Shown here piece after piece: positions 1-8,224 of a DNA stretch of 40,453 nucleotides; the stretch's first letter is position 1; every line of letters starts with the position of its first letter. The notes under the pieces are model-generated. The model was not told where the DNA came from. It saw only the letters and a list, made by a program, of their open reading frames with translations, and made no database searches. The DNA lies in contig CAIXDG010000200.1 in NCBI GenBank assembly GCA_903918115.1, forward strand, positions 1-40,453, given 5' to 3'. A program made the position numbers and the translations under genes. The DNA is from an uncultured beta proteobacterium (GTDB lineage: Bacteria; Pseudomonadota; Gammaproteobacteria; Burkholderiales; Burkholderiaceae).

Positions 1-409
1 CAATAATGCACACCACTGTATCTATTCCAACTGCAGCACCGATCTCAATAAACGGCGCGGCTCCGGGTTCAGGACAACGGTAAAAACTTCCCACCATCGG
101 CGCCTTAATACCCACTAAACCGGCAGGAGCTACCATCATTTTTTTGTTAACGGGCTTAAGTGGCACACTTACTTGAGCACTTACTTGAGCACTTACTTCA
201 GCACTGACTTCAGCACTTTGCACAGGTAAAGGAGCCTGCTCTACGTTGCCAGAACGCTGAAAAGAGCGAGGCTGTGAGGTAGCCGAATTTTTCCGTAAAT
301 CGATTTTAATGTCGCCGTACTGAAGACTAAACTCTGAAAATTGTGGTGAATCCTCAACTAAGCGAATAATCTCCATCAAATCCTGATAATTTAAATTACG
401 CTCAGCCAC
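1..409 (-). CDS. Biotin carboxyl carrier protein, AccB-like (C-terminus outside window)
   Basis: Carrier subunit of a biotin-dependent carboxylase; it carries biotin between a biotin carboxylase and a carboxyltransferase. About 136 residues are visible. The N-terminal stretch MEIIRLVEDS followed by a short beta segment resembles AccB. A Ser/Ala/Val repeat linker comes next, then the biotinyl domain opening APMVGSFYRCPEPGAAPF. The biotinylated Lys motif would lie just beyond position 1, so it cannot be checked. The start is a GTG (two consecutive in-frame GTGs at 412-407); the second is preferred because it sits six bases from AGGAG. It follows the carboxyltransferase gene by 30 bases and is probably in one operon with it, with a biotin carboxylase expected off the left edge. 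It could be taken for the fatty-acid accB, but the partner gene argues for a dedicated carboxylase. Confidence 0.88.
   Translation of the reverse strand, partial: MAERNLNYQDLMEIIRLVEDSPQFSEFSLQYGDIKIDLRKNSATSQPRSFQRSGNVEQAPLPVQSAEVSAEVSAQVSAQVSVPLKPVNKKMMVAPAGLVGIKAPMVGSFYRCPEPGAAPFIEIGAAVGIDTVVCII
171..218. repeat. Four tandem 12-bp units in the carrier-protein linker
   Basis: Four adjacent 12-base units (171-182, 183-194, 195-206, 207-218), each close to acttgagcactt, differ at only one or two bases. Read on the minus strand they encode a repeated four-residue Ser-Ala-Glu/Gln-Val unit in the flexible linker before the biotinyl domain. The unit length is a multiple of three, so copy-number changes would alter linker length without a frameshift. 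Confidence 0.9.
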
Positions 410-439
410 CACTATCTCCTTTGATTAAATTTCGCACCA

Positions 440-1897
440 TTATGACCCTGCAATTTCAATGTTCAAGCCAGGTTTTGAGACGTGGATCCGACTTGTCTTG
501 GGTCGCCGACTCAATTCCTTGACTAAGGAAACAACTGAATGCTCAAAAACATATTCCGTTTTCATGGCACCTGCTGCTAACATATCATCAACTTGAGATC
601 CGGCAAACATATAGCGCAATAAACGCTCATCATCACTAGCATGTGGATATTTTTTTCTTAAAGCCTTTACACCGGGTTCGCGTTGCGTAGGATTTAGGCC
701 GATTTGTTTAGAGCCATTCTCTATAATTCGATCCAAAACGCTTGGCTCGACTGGCGCCAACAATTTACCGTAATACCCTAAAGCATATTTTTTTATTTCG
801 TTAGGAACGACGCGATACCGCTCGCCATGCAAGACATTTAATACTGCCTGGGTGCCCACAAATTGGGCAAAAGGCGTAATCATAATGGGGTATCCCAGCT
901 CTTGTCTTACCCTGGCACATTCATCTAAAAGCTCATCAAACTTATCTGCAATACCAGCCTGATCTAACTGCGAACGAAAATTACTTAGCATTCCACCAGG
1001 AATTTGATGCTGATAGTGAAAGGCGTTATATTCCAAAATCTGACCCACCGGCTTATCTTCAAGTTCTGCAATGCGCTGAAAGTGTTCGCTTATCTCATCA
1101 ATGACTTCGTCATTGATTGATAAGCGATAACCGTCTAATCTTAAATTTTTAGCAACACTTTGAGTGGCAGGCTGTGCAGCGCCGTTTGCGAGTGGCGCTA
1201 TCGAAGTATGCAACTGATCAGCGCCAAGCTTGACTGCCTCTAAATACATTAATGGGGCGATGCCTGTTAAGCAATGTCCATGAATTTCAAGGGGCACCTT
1301 ACCCATTACTTTTTTCAGGGCAGGAACTAAGGTACGTATACGATCAACAGTTAATAGGCCGCCAGCATCTTTGAGCATAATGGCATCTACCGTGCCACTA
1401 GCAATTAATTGCTTGGCAGTTTCAACGTATAACGCATCGGTATGAACTGGGCTTAAGCTGTATGAAAGGGCGCCAAATGTATACACCCCCAACGCTTTCG
1501 ATATCCGCGTGGTGGCTAACATGTTAGATACGTCATTAAGACCATCAAAAGCGCCAATAACCCGAAAGCCATTAGCAACTAAGCGCTCTACCCAGAGCTC
1601 GATAATATCGTCTGGCACAAAGTCAAATGAGGCAATATTTTTGCTGCGCACTAAAGACCTCAGGGGCGTTTTTTTAATGAGCTTGCGCATGAGTCGCACG
1701 CGTTCCCACGGATCTTCTTTTAAGTAGCGCACACAAACATCAAACTGAATGGTTCCGGCCAAATCAATCTGATCAAAGCCAGCTCGATCCATTTGCTCTG
1801 CTATGGGCAGCATATGGGCAGTTGTCATCCGCGTTGCCCATAAACATTGATGAGCATCCCGCAAAGTTGTATCAATAATCCCTACCGATTTATCCAA
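440..1897 (-). CDS. Biotin-dependent carboxyltransferase subunit (oxaloacetate decarboxylase alpha / PycB type)
   Basis: A 485-residue HMGL-like TIM barrel plus PYC/OADA domain that would transfer carboxyl groups between carboxybiotin and a 2-oxo acid such as pyruvate. Visible marks are DTTLRDAHQCL at residues 9-19 (substrate and metal site), MLKDAGGLL (the Lys carboxylated in this family) and EIHGHCLTG (metal-binding His pair). OadA and PycB are usually near 600 residues because a biotinyl domain is fused at the C-terminus. Here the protein stops before that domain, and the carrier is the next gene. The start is TTG at 1895-1897 with AAGGA six bases upstream. It lies 30 bases after the gamma-glutamyltransferase-like gene, implying one transcript. 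The true 2-oxo acid substrate is not evident. Confidence 0.88.
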   Translation of the reverse strand: MDKSVGIIDTTLRDAHQCLWATRMTTAHMLPIAEQMDRAGFDQIDLAGTIQFDVCVRYLKEDPWERVRLMRKLIKKTPLRSLVRSKNIASFDFVPDDIIELWVERLVANGFRVIGAFDGLNDVSNMLATTRISKALGVYTFGALSYSLSPVHTDALYVETAKQLIASGTVDAIMLKDAGGLLTVDRIRTLVPALKKVMGKVPLEIHGHCLTGIAPLMYLEAVKLGADQLHTSIAPLANGAAQPATQSVAKNLRLDGYRLSINDEVIDEISEHFQRIAELEDKPVGQILEYNAFHYQHQIPGGMLSNFRSQLDQAGIADKFDELLDECARVRQELGYPIMITPFAQFVGTQAVLNVLHGERYRVVPNEIKKYALGYYGKLLAPVEPSVLDRIIENGSKQIGLNPTQREPGVKALRKKYPHASDDERLLRYMFAGSQVDDMLAAGAMKTEYVFEHSVVSLVKELSRRPKTSRIHVSKPGLNIEIAGS

Positions 1898-1927
1898 AAT
1901 TATTCCTTTTATTCGAGATTAGTTGAC

Positions 1928-3343
1928 TCAAACCCACGCAACGCCCTTTTCAAAACGATCATCAGTAGCAACCTGCAAATCACCATTTGGCGCCCTCAAC
2001 AAAGCTGAAGTCGGCCCAAAATATTCTGCGGCATTAATCTGCGGCGCCTGATAACGCTTTGCTAGCACTTCATCCTCTAACTCTAATTCGCCATTCGGCG
2101 TAACCGATACACGCAGGCGGTTAATCGCTTTTTCTAAGCTACTATTTTTCGAACTCATTTCTAAAATAATTTGCAAGATGATTGCTGGTATGCGGGGTCC
2201 ACCTGGACATCCAGAGGCAATTTGATCGCCATTTTTCTTTAGCATCACATTGGGCGAGAGATTCGTCACGCAAAGCCATTCGCCGGAAGCGACCGACTGG
2301 CGGAATAAATTGCCAGCGCAATTTAAAATAACGCCCGTTCCTGGAGTCATTAGGCCGGATCCAAACCATAAGGGCCCTTGTGTAAAAGTACAAGAAACTG
2401 TCATCCCATTGGTATCACTGATACAAAAATGCGTTGTATGCTGCTCTGCTGCCTTCGATATAACAAATGCCTGTCTTTTATTGTTCCATCCTACCCGCAA
2501 CGCTTCTGCAATCAACTCAATATAATTTTTTTCTTCTTGAAGCTCTTCTAAACGAATATGAGACAACTGGTGCAACGCATCTTTCACGATGCCAAACCCA
2601 GATGTTAAGGGATTTGGGCCATATATATCAGACCCGTGAAATGCCACTAGAGTGCCCGCATCAAGCTTAGCCTGCTGCTGTAAAAAATTTTCCGCATTTA
2701 ACCAGCCGCCCTTCTCCAATAAAAATTGGCTAGTAGCGCTTGCAAACTCACCTTGATAAAAAAATCCCACCGGATCTGCTTGAATCTGAGTCAGCGTTTT
2801 TGCTAGATCTGCCTGAATAAGGCGATCGCCTGCTTTTAGCCATTTCCCATCAGGGGCAAAAATGGCCTTAAAGTCATTGGGAAACTGATCTTCGCGAGCT
2901 GCAGCCCATCTCAAAGCCATTTGTAAATTCTGACCGACAATGAAGCCGTCCTGCGCTGTAGCAATAGCTGCATTTAATAATGGCGCAAAGTCCAGCGACC
3001 CAAATTCTTGGTGGGCCTTAAGCAGGCCACGTAATACTAGGGGGGTTGAAACCGAAGCAGCGCTACCGAAGTAATTGACGCCAATCTTATTAGACGTCAG
3101 TAATGCCGGGTTAAACTCTTTTGCTACAGTAGCATTGAAATCAATTGTTACGGGAATATCATCGGGCGATTTTTGAACCACCATAAAGCCGCCATACCCG
3201 CCTACCCCACAATTTGCAGGATCAAGCACAGCTAAAGCCATAGCAACTGCAACCGTTGCATCGATAGCATTGCCACCATGCTCCATCGCTTTAGCGCCAG
3301 CATCCGCAGCAATTTGATGAGAGCAAACTACCGCCCCACGCAT
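1928..3343 (-). CDS. Gamma-glutamyltransferase-family Ntn hydrolase, probably cytoplasmic amidohydrolase
   Basis: A 471-residue member of the gamma-glutamyltranspeptidase family, which self-cleaves before a Thr to form large and small subunits. The N-terminus starts directly at the large-subunit core (MRGAVVCSHQIAADAG, then GGNAIDATVA) with no signal peptide, unlike periplasmic GGT. The predicted nucleophile is Thr303 in HTTHFCISD, giving a small subunit of about 169 residues. The glycine-rich loop near the end reads GCPGGPRIPAI. Lack of a signal peptide resembles oxamate amidohydrolase (HpxW) type relatives. With ureidoglycolate lyase nearby, hydrolysis of an amide in ureide catabolism is a reasonable inference but not shown. 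The ATG has AGGAG in front. First gene of the operon with the carboxylase subunits, divergent from a GntR regulator. Confidence 0.85.
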   Translation of the reverse strand: MRGAVVCSHQIAADAGAKAMEHGGNAIDATVAVAMALAVLDPANCGVGGYGGFMVVQKSPDDIPVTIDFNATVAKEFNPALLTSNKIGVNYFGSAASVSTPLVLRGLLKAHQEFGSLDFAPLLNAAIATAQDGFIVGQNLQMALRWAAAREDQFPNDFKAIFAPDGKWLKAGDRLIQADLAKTLTQIQADPVGFFYQGEFASATSQFLLEKGGWLNAENFLQQQAKLDAGTLVAFHGSDIYGPNPLTSGFGIVKDALHQLSHIRLEELQEEKNYIELIAEALRVGWNNKRQAFVISKAAEQHTTHFCISDTNGMTVSCTFTQGPLWFGSGLMTPGTGVILNCAGNLFRQSVASGEWLCVTNLSPNVMLKKNGDQIASGCPGGPRIPAIILQIILEMSSKNSSLEKAINRLRVSVTPNGELELEDEVLAKRYQAPQINAAEYFGPTSALLRAPNGDLQVATDDRFEKGVAWV

Positions 3344-3524
3344 TTTGGTCTCCTAAGTACGATTAAATCGACTATTTTTTATTTTTATCGATAAAGCTGA
3401 ATTAGATTATTACTAGTTGTGAATTTTGTCAAGACTTACTATATATTAACTTGTGGACGCAAAAATCCGATTCACGGCGTAAGATAACAAGCAATACTGG
3501 TATATAACCTAAATAAATAGATCA

Positions 3525-4292
3525 ATGAGCGAAGCCCTTTTTTATAAAAAATATAAGCCTCAACATAGGGTTAACGTGAGGAAATATGAAGTTTTACGTG
3601 AATCCATCTTGGCGGCCATTCAAGATGGATATTGGCAATGTGGGGTCAAGCTACCGACCGAGTTAGAACTATCTAAAACTACCCCATTTAGCCTCGGAAC
3701 CATTCAAAAAGCCATTGGCAGTCTTACTCGCGAAGGTTTTTTACAGCGTAAGCGTGGCTTGGGCACATTTGTTATTCCTGTTGAAAAACGTATCGGTGGA
3801 CCCTGGATTTTTCGCTTTCTTGAAAAAGATAGCGCTGAGTTTGTGCCGATGTCGACCCAAGTAGTGAAGAGAAAATTAATACAATCTACTGAACCATGGG
3901 CCCATTGGTTAACAGCAGGGAAAATAAATGTTCCGATACTCCAAATCAATCGTCTTATTCAGGCCGGAGAGTATGGTTTCTACAGCAAATATTTTCTTGA
4001 TCCAGAACAATTTCCAATTATTGCTAATACCCCACTAAAAGAATTAAATAGCGCTAATTTTGCTGGATTAATTCAGGATCATTACCAAATTCACCTGGAA
4101 AAAATTGATCGGACGATTCAATGCATTACGTTGCCAAGCACGATCAATCAACTCTTAGACCAAGCAAAAAATACCAAAGGTGTGCTGGTTGAGATTTTGG
4201 CAAGTGGACAACGATCGAAACCCATTTTTTATCAGCAACTCTTTTTACCGCCCAATGGGCCAAGGCTCTTTTTTGGCCAAAGCGGTACTTAA
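3525..4292 (+). CDS. GntR-family transcriptional regulator (HutC/UTRA type)
   Basis: A 255-residue regulator with an N-terminal winged helix (about residues 18-85): the stretch LRESILAAIQDGYW, then the recognition segment LGTIQKAIGSLTREGFLQRKRGLGTFV. A UTRA-type ligand-binding domain fills the rest. The gene is divergent from the Ntn hydrolase/carboxylase operon across a 181-base AT-rich gap and is followed after 33 bases by allA, so it probably controls both. The effector may be a small acid or ureide from the pathway; this is inference. No strong ribosome binding site precedes the ATG. Confidence 0.88.
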   Translation: MSEALFYKKYKPQHRVNVRKYEVLRESILAAIQDGYWQCGVKLPTELELSKTTPFSLGTIQKAIGSLTREGFLQRKRGLGTFVIPVEKRIGGPWIFRFLEKDSAEFVPMSTQVVKRKLIQSTEPWAHWLTAGKINVPILQINRLIQAGEYGFYSKYFLDPEQFPIIANTPLKELNSANFAGLIQDHYQIHLEKIDRTIQCITLPSTINQLLDQAKNTKGVLVEILASGQRSKPIFYQQLFLPPNGPRLFFGQSGT

Positions 4293-4325
4293 AGTCGATT
4301 AATTGAGTCTTTTCTTTGCTTACGC

Positions 4326-4838
4326 ATGAAAATAATCCATCCACTCCCCCTAAACCAAGAAAACTTTCAGCCCTTTGGTAAGGTTATTTCCTTTGCGCAC
4401 CTCGATCACTATCCCATTAATCAAGGTACTACGGAACGTTACCATGCGATTTCAGAAATTGATGTAGGCGACGGGGATAGTAAGGCAATTATTAGCTTAT
4501 TTCGTGGGCAACCGTTTGTCATGCCATTCACTCTGCGATTGATGGAACGACATCCCCTGGGAACCCAAACGTTTATACCCACCAATAATCAAACTAATGA
4601 CCAATATTTAATTGTGGTTAGCAAGCCGAATTTAGAGTCCGAAGCAGATGTCGTCAATAATCTTTGCGCCTTCATTGCGAGCAATGGTGCTGGTATCACA
4701 TATAACAAGGGAGTTTGGCATCATCCACTCATTAGCCTAAATAAAGAGAGCGATTTTATTGTGATCGACCGTGCCAATATGCAGAATAACTGCGATGAAA
4801 TTCAATTAAGCCAGCAAGTCATCATTAATAACCCATAA
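4326..4838 (+). CDS. allA: Ureidoglycolate lyase
   Basis: Cleaves ureidoglycolate to glyoxylate and urea, the last carbon-yielding step of allantoin degradation. The 170-residue length is normal for AllA. Family motifs in order are FGKVI near residue 17, NQGTTERYH, SLFRGQPFVMPFTLRLMERHPLG, GVWHHPL (active-site His region) and the C-terminal NNCDEIQL. It lies directly downstream of the GntR regulator in the same direction and converges on the livF gene with only 15 bases between. No allantoinase or allantoate amidohydrolase lies in this window, so ureidoglycolate must come from elsewhere in the genome or from uptake. Confidence 0.93.
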   Translation: MKIIHPLPLNQENFQPFGKVISFAHLDHYPINQGTTERYHAISEIDVGDGDSKAIISLFRGQPFVMPFTLRLMERHPLGTQTFIPTNNQTNDQYLIVVSKPNLESEADVVNNLCAFIASNGAGITYNKGVWHHPLISLNKESDFIVIDRANMQNNCDEIQLSQQVIINNP

Positions 4839-4853
4839 CCTGCCATTCACAAA

Positions 4854-5588
4854 CTAAAAGTTCAGGCCAAGCCATTCTTTAACTTGTGAATGTAAATCAC
4901 CCGTAAATTTAGCTTGATCACCGGAGGCGGTAATAGCACCCAGGCTTAATACAAATATGGTTTGCGACATACGCACGACACGACGTACGTTATGGTCAAT
5001 TAATAAAACGCCAATACCCCTCTCAGTAAAACGATCTAGCCAGACAAAAACTTCTTCCGCAACCTTTGGCGACAAACCAATACTAGGCTCATCTACTAAA
5101 CATAATTTCGGCTGCAAAATCCATGCCTTAGCGAACTCAAGTTGCTTTTGCTGGCCCCCAGATAGCTCGCCTGCAGCCTGTCCTAATTTATCTTTGAGCG
5201 CTGGAAATAATTCAATTACCTCTTCATAACGTGATTTCCAAACATTCGCAAATAATTGCATGCGTGACTGAATCGGTAGTAAAAGATTTTCGCGCACAGT
5301 TAAAAATGGAAATAGGCTCGACTCTTGCGGAATACAGCAAATTCCCAAGTCAATTAAGTGGTGCGGCTCAAGATGGTTAATATTTTTATTGTCATAAAAA
5401 ATATCGCCTGCTTTGGGATGCAAAAAACCACAAATTGTTTTAACCAAGGTTGATTTACCAGCCCCATTAAGGCCAATTAGACCGCTAATTTCACCGGCCT
5501 TCACCTGCAAAGAAACGTCCCGCAATACGTCAATATCTTTCGCATAACCTGCAGTTACCGATTTCAACTCCAGCAAATATTCAGACAT
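4854..5588 (-). CDS. livF: Branched-chain amino acid-type ABC transporter ATP-binding protein (LivF)
   Basis: Second ATPase of a LivKHMGF importer. Walker A is GLNGAGKST, the ABC signature LSGGQQKQLEFAK and Walker B LCLVDEPSIGLSP, in about 245 residues. The start ATG at 5586-5588 overlaps the end of livG; an in-frame GTG two codons upstream is possible. Last gene of the operon, ending 15 bases from the convergent allA. The ligand cannot be read from the ATPase; the family covers amino acids, amides, urea and aromatic or carboxylic acids. Confidence 0.9.
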   Translation of the reverse strand: MSEYLLELKSVTAGYAKDIDVLRDVSLQVKAGEISGLIGLNGAGKSTLVKTICGFLHPKAGDIFYDNKNINHLEPHHLIDLGICCIPQESSLFPFLTVRENLLLPIQSRMQLFANVWKSRYEEVIELFPALKDKLGQAAGELSGGQQKQLEFAKAWILQPKLCLVDEPSIGLSPKVAEEVFVWLDRFTERGIGVLLIDHNVRRVVRMSQTIFVLSLGAITASGDQAKFTGDLHSQVKEWLGLNF

Positions 5589-6309
5589 GATCACCGCCTA
5601 AATATGCTTCAATGACATTCGGGTCTTCTAGCACTAAGCGGGTGCTGCCTTGCGAAATAATTTTCCCCGTATTCATACAAATAGATTCATGACATAAGCT
5701 TTTTACAATTGGCATATCGTGACTTACCAAGAGAAAGGTTTGTCCATTCTGATTACGCGTGCGAATAAATTCTGCCATGGTCTCTCTCATTACGGGATGT
5801 ACGGCAGCAAAAGGCTCATCTAATAAGGCGATTTTAGGTGGGCACATAAAACACATACCAAATTCGAGTAATTTTTTTTGCCCGCCAGAAAGTTGGCCAG
5901 CATCTAAGTACTGCACTTGCTCAAGTGTTAGCTCCTTAACAAGGCTTTGCGCTCTAGACTCTGCTTCTGCAGCGCTTAAGCCTAATGCCCGCCCAGAAAT
6001 TAATAAATTATCAAAGGCTGACAGCCGAATGAAAACGCGGGTCATCTGAAACATGCGTATCACCCCCAAATGCGCTAACTGAGATGGTGATAGCCGCGTA
6101 ATAGAACGGCCCTCAAGATAAGTACTGCCCTCATCAGGAAACAACTCCCCAGATAGCATATTCAATACCGTGGTCTTGCCGGATCCATTTGGACCAATTA
6201 AGCCCAAAATAATGCCCTGCGGCACTTCAAATGAAACGTGGTCAACTGCTTGGTTGCCACCAAAGCGCTTTGAAATGCTGTCAACGCGTAATAAAGGTTC
6301 GGTTTTCAT
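5581..6309 (-). CDS. livG: Branched-chain amino acid-type ABC transporter ATP-binding protein (LivG)
   Basis: First ATPase of the importer, 242 residues. Walker A is GPNGSGKTT, the signature LSGGQKKLLEFG and Walker B IALLDEPFAAVHP. The D-loop region AAVHP departs from the usual AGLNP. It follows livM by one base and overlaps livF, a standard translationally coupled arrangement. It couples ATP hydrolysis to the LivH/LivM membrane pair. Confidence 0.9.
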   Translation of the reverse strand: MKTEPLLRVDSISKRFGGNQAVDHVSFEVPQGIILGLIGPNGSGKTTVLNMLSGELFPDEGSTYLEGRSITRLSPSQLAHLGVIRMFQMTRVFIRLSAFDNLLISGRALGLSAAEAESRAQSLVKELTLEQVQYLDAGQLSGGQKKLLEFGMCFMCPPKIALLDEPFAAVHPVMRETMAEFIRTRNQNGQTFLLVSHDMPIVKSLCHESICMNTGKIISQGSTRLVLEDPNVIEAYLGGDHV

Positions 6310-6310
6310 T

Positions 6311-7270
6311 TCAATTATTTTTTACTGGTTTTAGTCGGGCATATAGGCTCAGGCAAATTCCCCACAAACCAGTTCTAAAAAAGCGTGCAAAGATAATTAC
6401 CAGTAAGGCAAATACAATGAGCTGTATATTGCCAACATCCCTTAACCATTCGGAGCTAAGGTAGACTAGCAAAGCGCCTAAAACCGGACCAGTAAGCGAG
6501 CCAATTCCACCAATCACGACCATTGAAATAATTAAGCCTGTTTGCTGAATTAAGCCCATCTCAGGACTCACTAATTGGCTAAAGGTGCCATACATACAAC
6601 CTGCAAAACCGCAAATAGCGCTTGAGATAGTAAATGCCAATAGCTTGAACCGAACTACCGGAATTCCCCTACTTTCTGCTGCTTCTGCATCATCCCGAAT
6701 GGCCAATAAATATCCGCCGTATTTACTCCGCATGAGTAAGAAGATTAGCCAGCCCACTAAGACGACCAGCAGTAAGAAAAAATAATAGTAGGCAATACGG
6801 CTTTCCATTAAGGTGGGCAAGTTTAGACCTTGATCACCGCGGGTAAATTCATGGGAGTTACCAATAAACACGCGCGCTATTTCCGCAAATGCCAAGGTAG
6901 TCAAAGACAAATAAGGCCCCTTCAAACGCAATACTGTGGCACCCAATAAAAAACCGAGTAAGGCCGAACCAAAAACAGCCGCAGGAATACCTACCCACAG
7001 TGAAACGCTCAAGTGATAACTGAGTAAGGCCGTTATATAGCCACCAATCATGGCAAAGGCCGCTGGGGCCATTGAAAATTGACCGGTAAAGCCAGCTAAT
7101 AAATTCCAAGCCAAGGCAATTAAGGCAAAATAAAAGCCAACAATTAAAATGCCTAATGTATAGGGTGATAAGTCAAGCAAAGGCACCAGACACATCAGCG
7201 CACAAAGAATGAATAAGCACTTCAGGTCGCGCGATAACTTTCTAGACCATAAATTTTCCATCTGACTCAT
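6311..7270 (-). CDS. livM: Branched-chain amino acid-type ABC transporter permease (LivM)
   Basis: A 319-residue inner-membrane permease with eight or more hydrophobic segments. The GLNLP segment and the cytoplasmic coupling motif AIRDDAEAAESRGI near residues 190-205 are typical of LivM. The N-terminus overlaps the livH stop by four bases (ATGA), so translation is probably coupled. An alternative ATG lies three codons inside. It pairs with LivH to form the translocation path. Confidence 0.9.
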   Translation of the reverse strand: MSQMENLWSRKLSRDLKCLFILCALMCLVPLLDLSPYTLGILIVGFYFALIALAWNLLAGFTGQFSMAPAAFAMIGGYITALLSYHLSVSLWVGIPAAVFGSALLGFLLGATVLRLKGPYLSLTTLAFAEIARVFIGNSHEFTRGDQGLNLPTLMESRIAYYYFFLLLVVLVGWLIFLLMRSKYGGYLLAIRDDAEAAESRGIPVVRFKLLAFTISSAICGFAGCMYGTFSQLVSPEMGLIQQTGLIISMVVIGGIGSLTGPVLGALLVYLSSEWLRDVGNIQLIVFALLVIIFARFFRTGLWGICLSLYARLKPVKNN

Positions 7271-8160
7271 GACTGGCGCCCTTTTTGACCCGCTAAACCT
7301 TGCGGCCGCAGAATTAAAACGGCTACCAATACAAATAAGCCAAAAGCATCTCGGTAGTCATAAGAAATATAAACAGCAAAAAACGATTCTGAAACTCCGA
7401 GTAATAAGGCGGCTATCATGCTGCCCCAGATTGATCCCATGCCACCTAACACGACAATAATGAATGATTTGATGGCGGGAAATGAGCCAATATCAGGCGC
7501 AGGATTCATTAATGGTGCTAATAATGCGCCCGAAAGCGCAGCCAACATACCAGAGATAGCAAAAATAATGCTGGTAGTTCGCACTGGGTCAATGCCAGCT
7601 AAAGAAGAACCGAAGCGATTTTGGGCAACTGCTTGAATCTGCCTACCCCAAAGTGATTTTTTAATAAAGAGAGCGAGCCCGCATAACAAGGAGATGGAAA
7701 TACCTGCCGCAATAATTTTCTGACCATTCAACATAATTGGACCAATTGCGATTCGCTGTGTACTGACTAGGCTTGGCCCCATAAAGGGAGATGGGCCAAT
7801 AACTTTATCAACAAAGTGAATTAAAAATAGGGATAAAGCAAAAGTTACTACTACCGCATACTCATCCTTCACAATTGACCAGCTCTGATAGCCTTGATAA
7901 AGGGGCCGCATGAGTAATTTCTCAATCGTTACGCCAAGAAAAGCACCGCCTGCCGCTGCTAGTAGGAGCGCGAACCAAGGATTAATTCCTAGCTTCATTG
8001 CAGTTAAGGCGTAGGCATAGGCACCCACCATGAAAAATTCACCATGAGCAAAATTGACAATGCGTAGAATGCCAAAAATCATTGATAAACCTACGGCCAT
8101 GAGCGCGTAGAACAGACCCATAATGAGTCCGTTAATCGTTAAATCAAGAAATAATGACAT
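7267..8160 (-). CDS. livH: Branched-chain amino acid-type ABC transporter permease (LivH)
   Basis: A 297-residue permease with the LivH N-terminal hallmark GLSMIFGILRIVNFAHGEFF and the coupling loop AVAQNRFGSSLAGID. The GGMGSIWG segment before the last membrane spans is also typical. Its start codon lies immediately after a hairpin with a T-run (8161-8195), so both transcription into it and access to its weak ribosome binding site may be limited relative to the upstream binding-protein gene. Confidence 0.9.
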   Translation of the reverse strand: MSLFLDLTINGLIMGLFYALMAVGLSMIFGILRIVNFAHGEFFMVGAYAYALTAMKLGINPWFALLLAAAGGAFLGVTIEKLLMRPLYQGYQSWSIVKDEYAVVVTFALSLFLIHFVDKVIGPSPFMGPSLVSTQRIAIGPIMLNGQKIIAAGISISLLCGLALFIKKSLWGRQIQAVAQNRFGSSLAGIDPVRTTSIIFAISGMLAALSGALLAPLMNPAPDIGSFPAIKSFIIVVLGGMGSIWGSMIAALLLGVSESFFAVYISYDYRDAFGLFVLVAVLILRPQGLAGQKGRQS

Positions 8161-8195
8161 AAAAAATTCTTCTGCCTCAAGACTTCAGGCAGAAG
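8161..8195 (-). terminator. Hairpin plus T-run between livK and livH (attenuator-like)
   Basis: On the minus strand cttctgcct (8195-8187) pairs with aggcagaag (8177-8169), a 9-bp stem with a 9-base loop. AA and six T residues follow, ending right at the livH ATG. This is an intrinsic-terminator shape inside the operon. The 3-prime arm also holds the only AG-rich bases that could bind the ribosome for livH. The likely effect is more binding protein than permease. Confidence 0.75.
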
Positions 8196-8224
8196 ATAAT
8201 GATTAAGATAAAACTACTATCAAA

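Noticed and set aside
171-218. Possible CRISPR or regulatory repeat array
   Set aside because: Units are contiguous with no spacers, are 12 bases long and are in frame within a protein linker.
1509-1727. Plus-strand reading frame inside the carboxyltransferase gene, and similar opposite-strand frames elsewhere
   Set aside because: They lie wholly opposite well-supported genes, lack ribosome binding sites and resemble no protein family.
3344-3524. Operator for the GntR regulator in the divergent region
   Set aside because: The region is AT-rich with several weak dyads, but none has arms longer than four or five bases, so no site can be supported.
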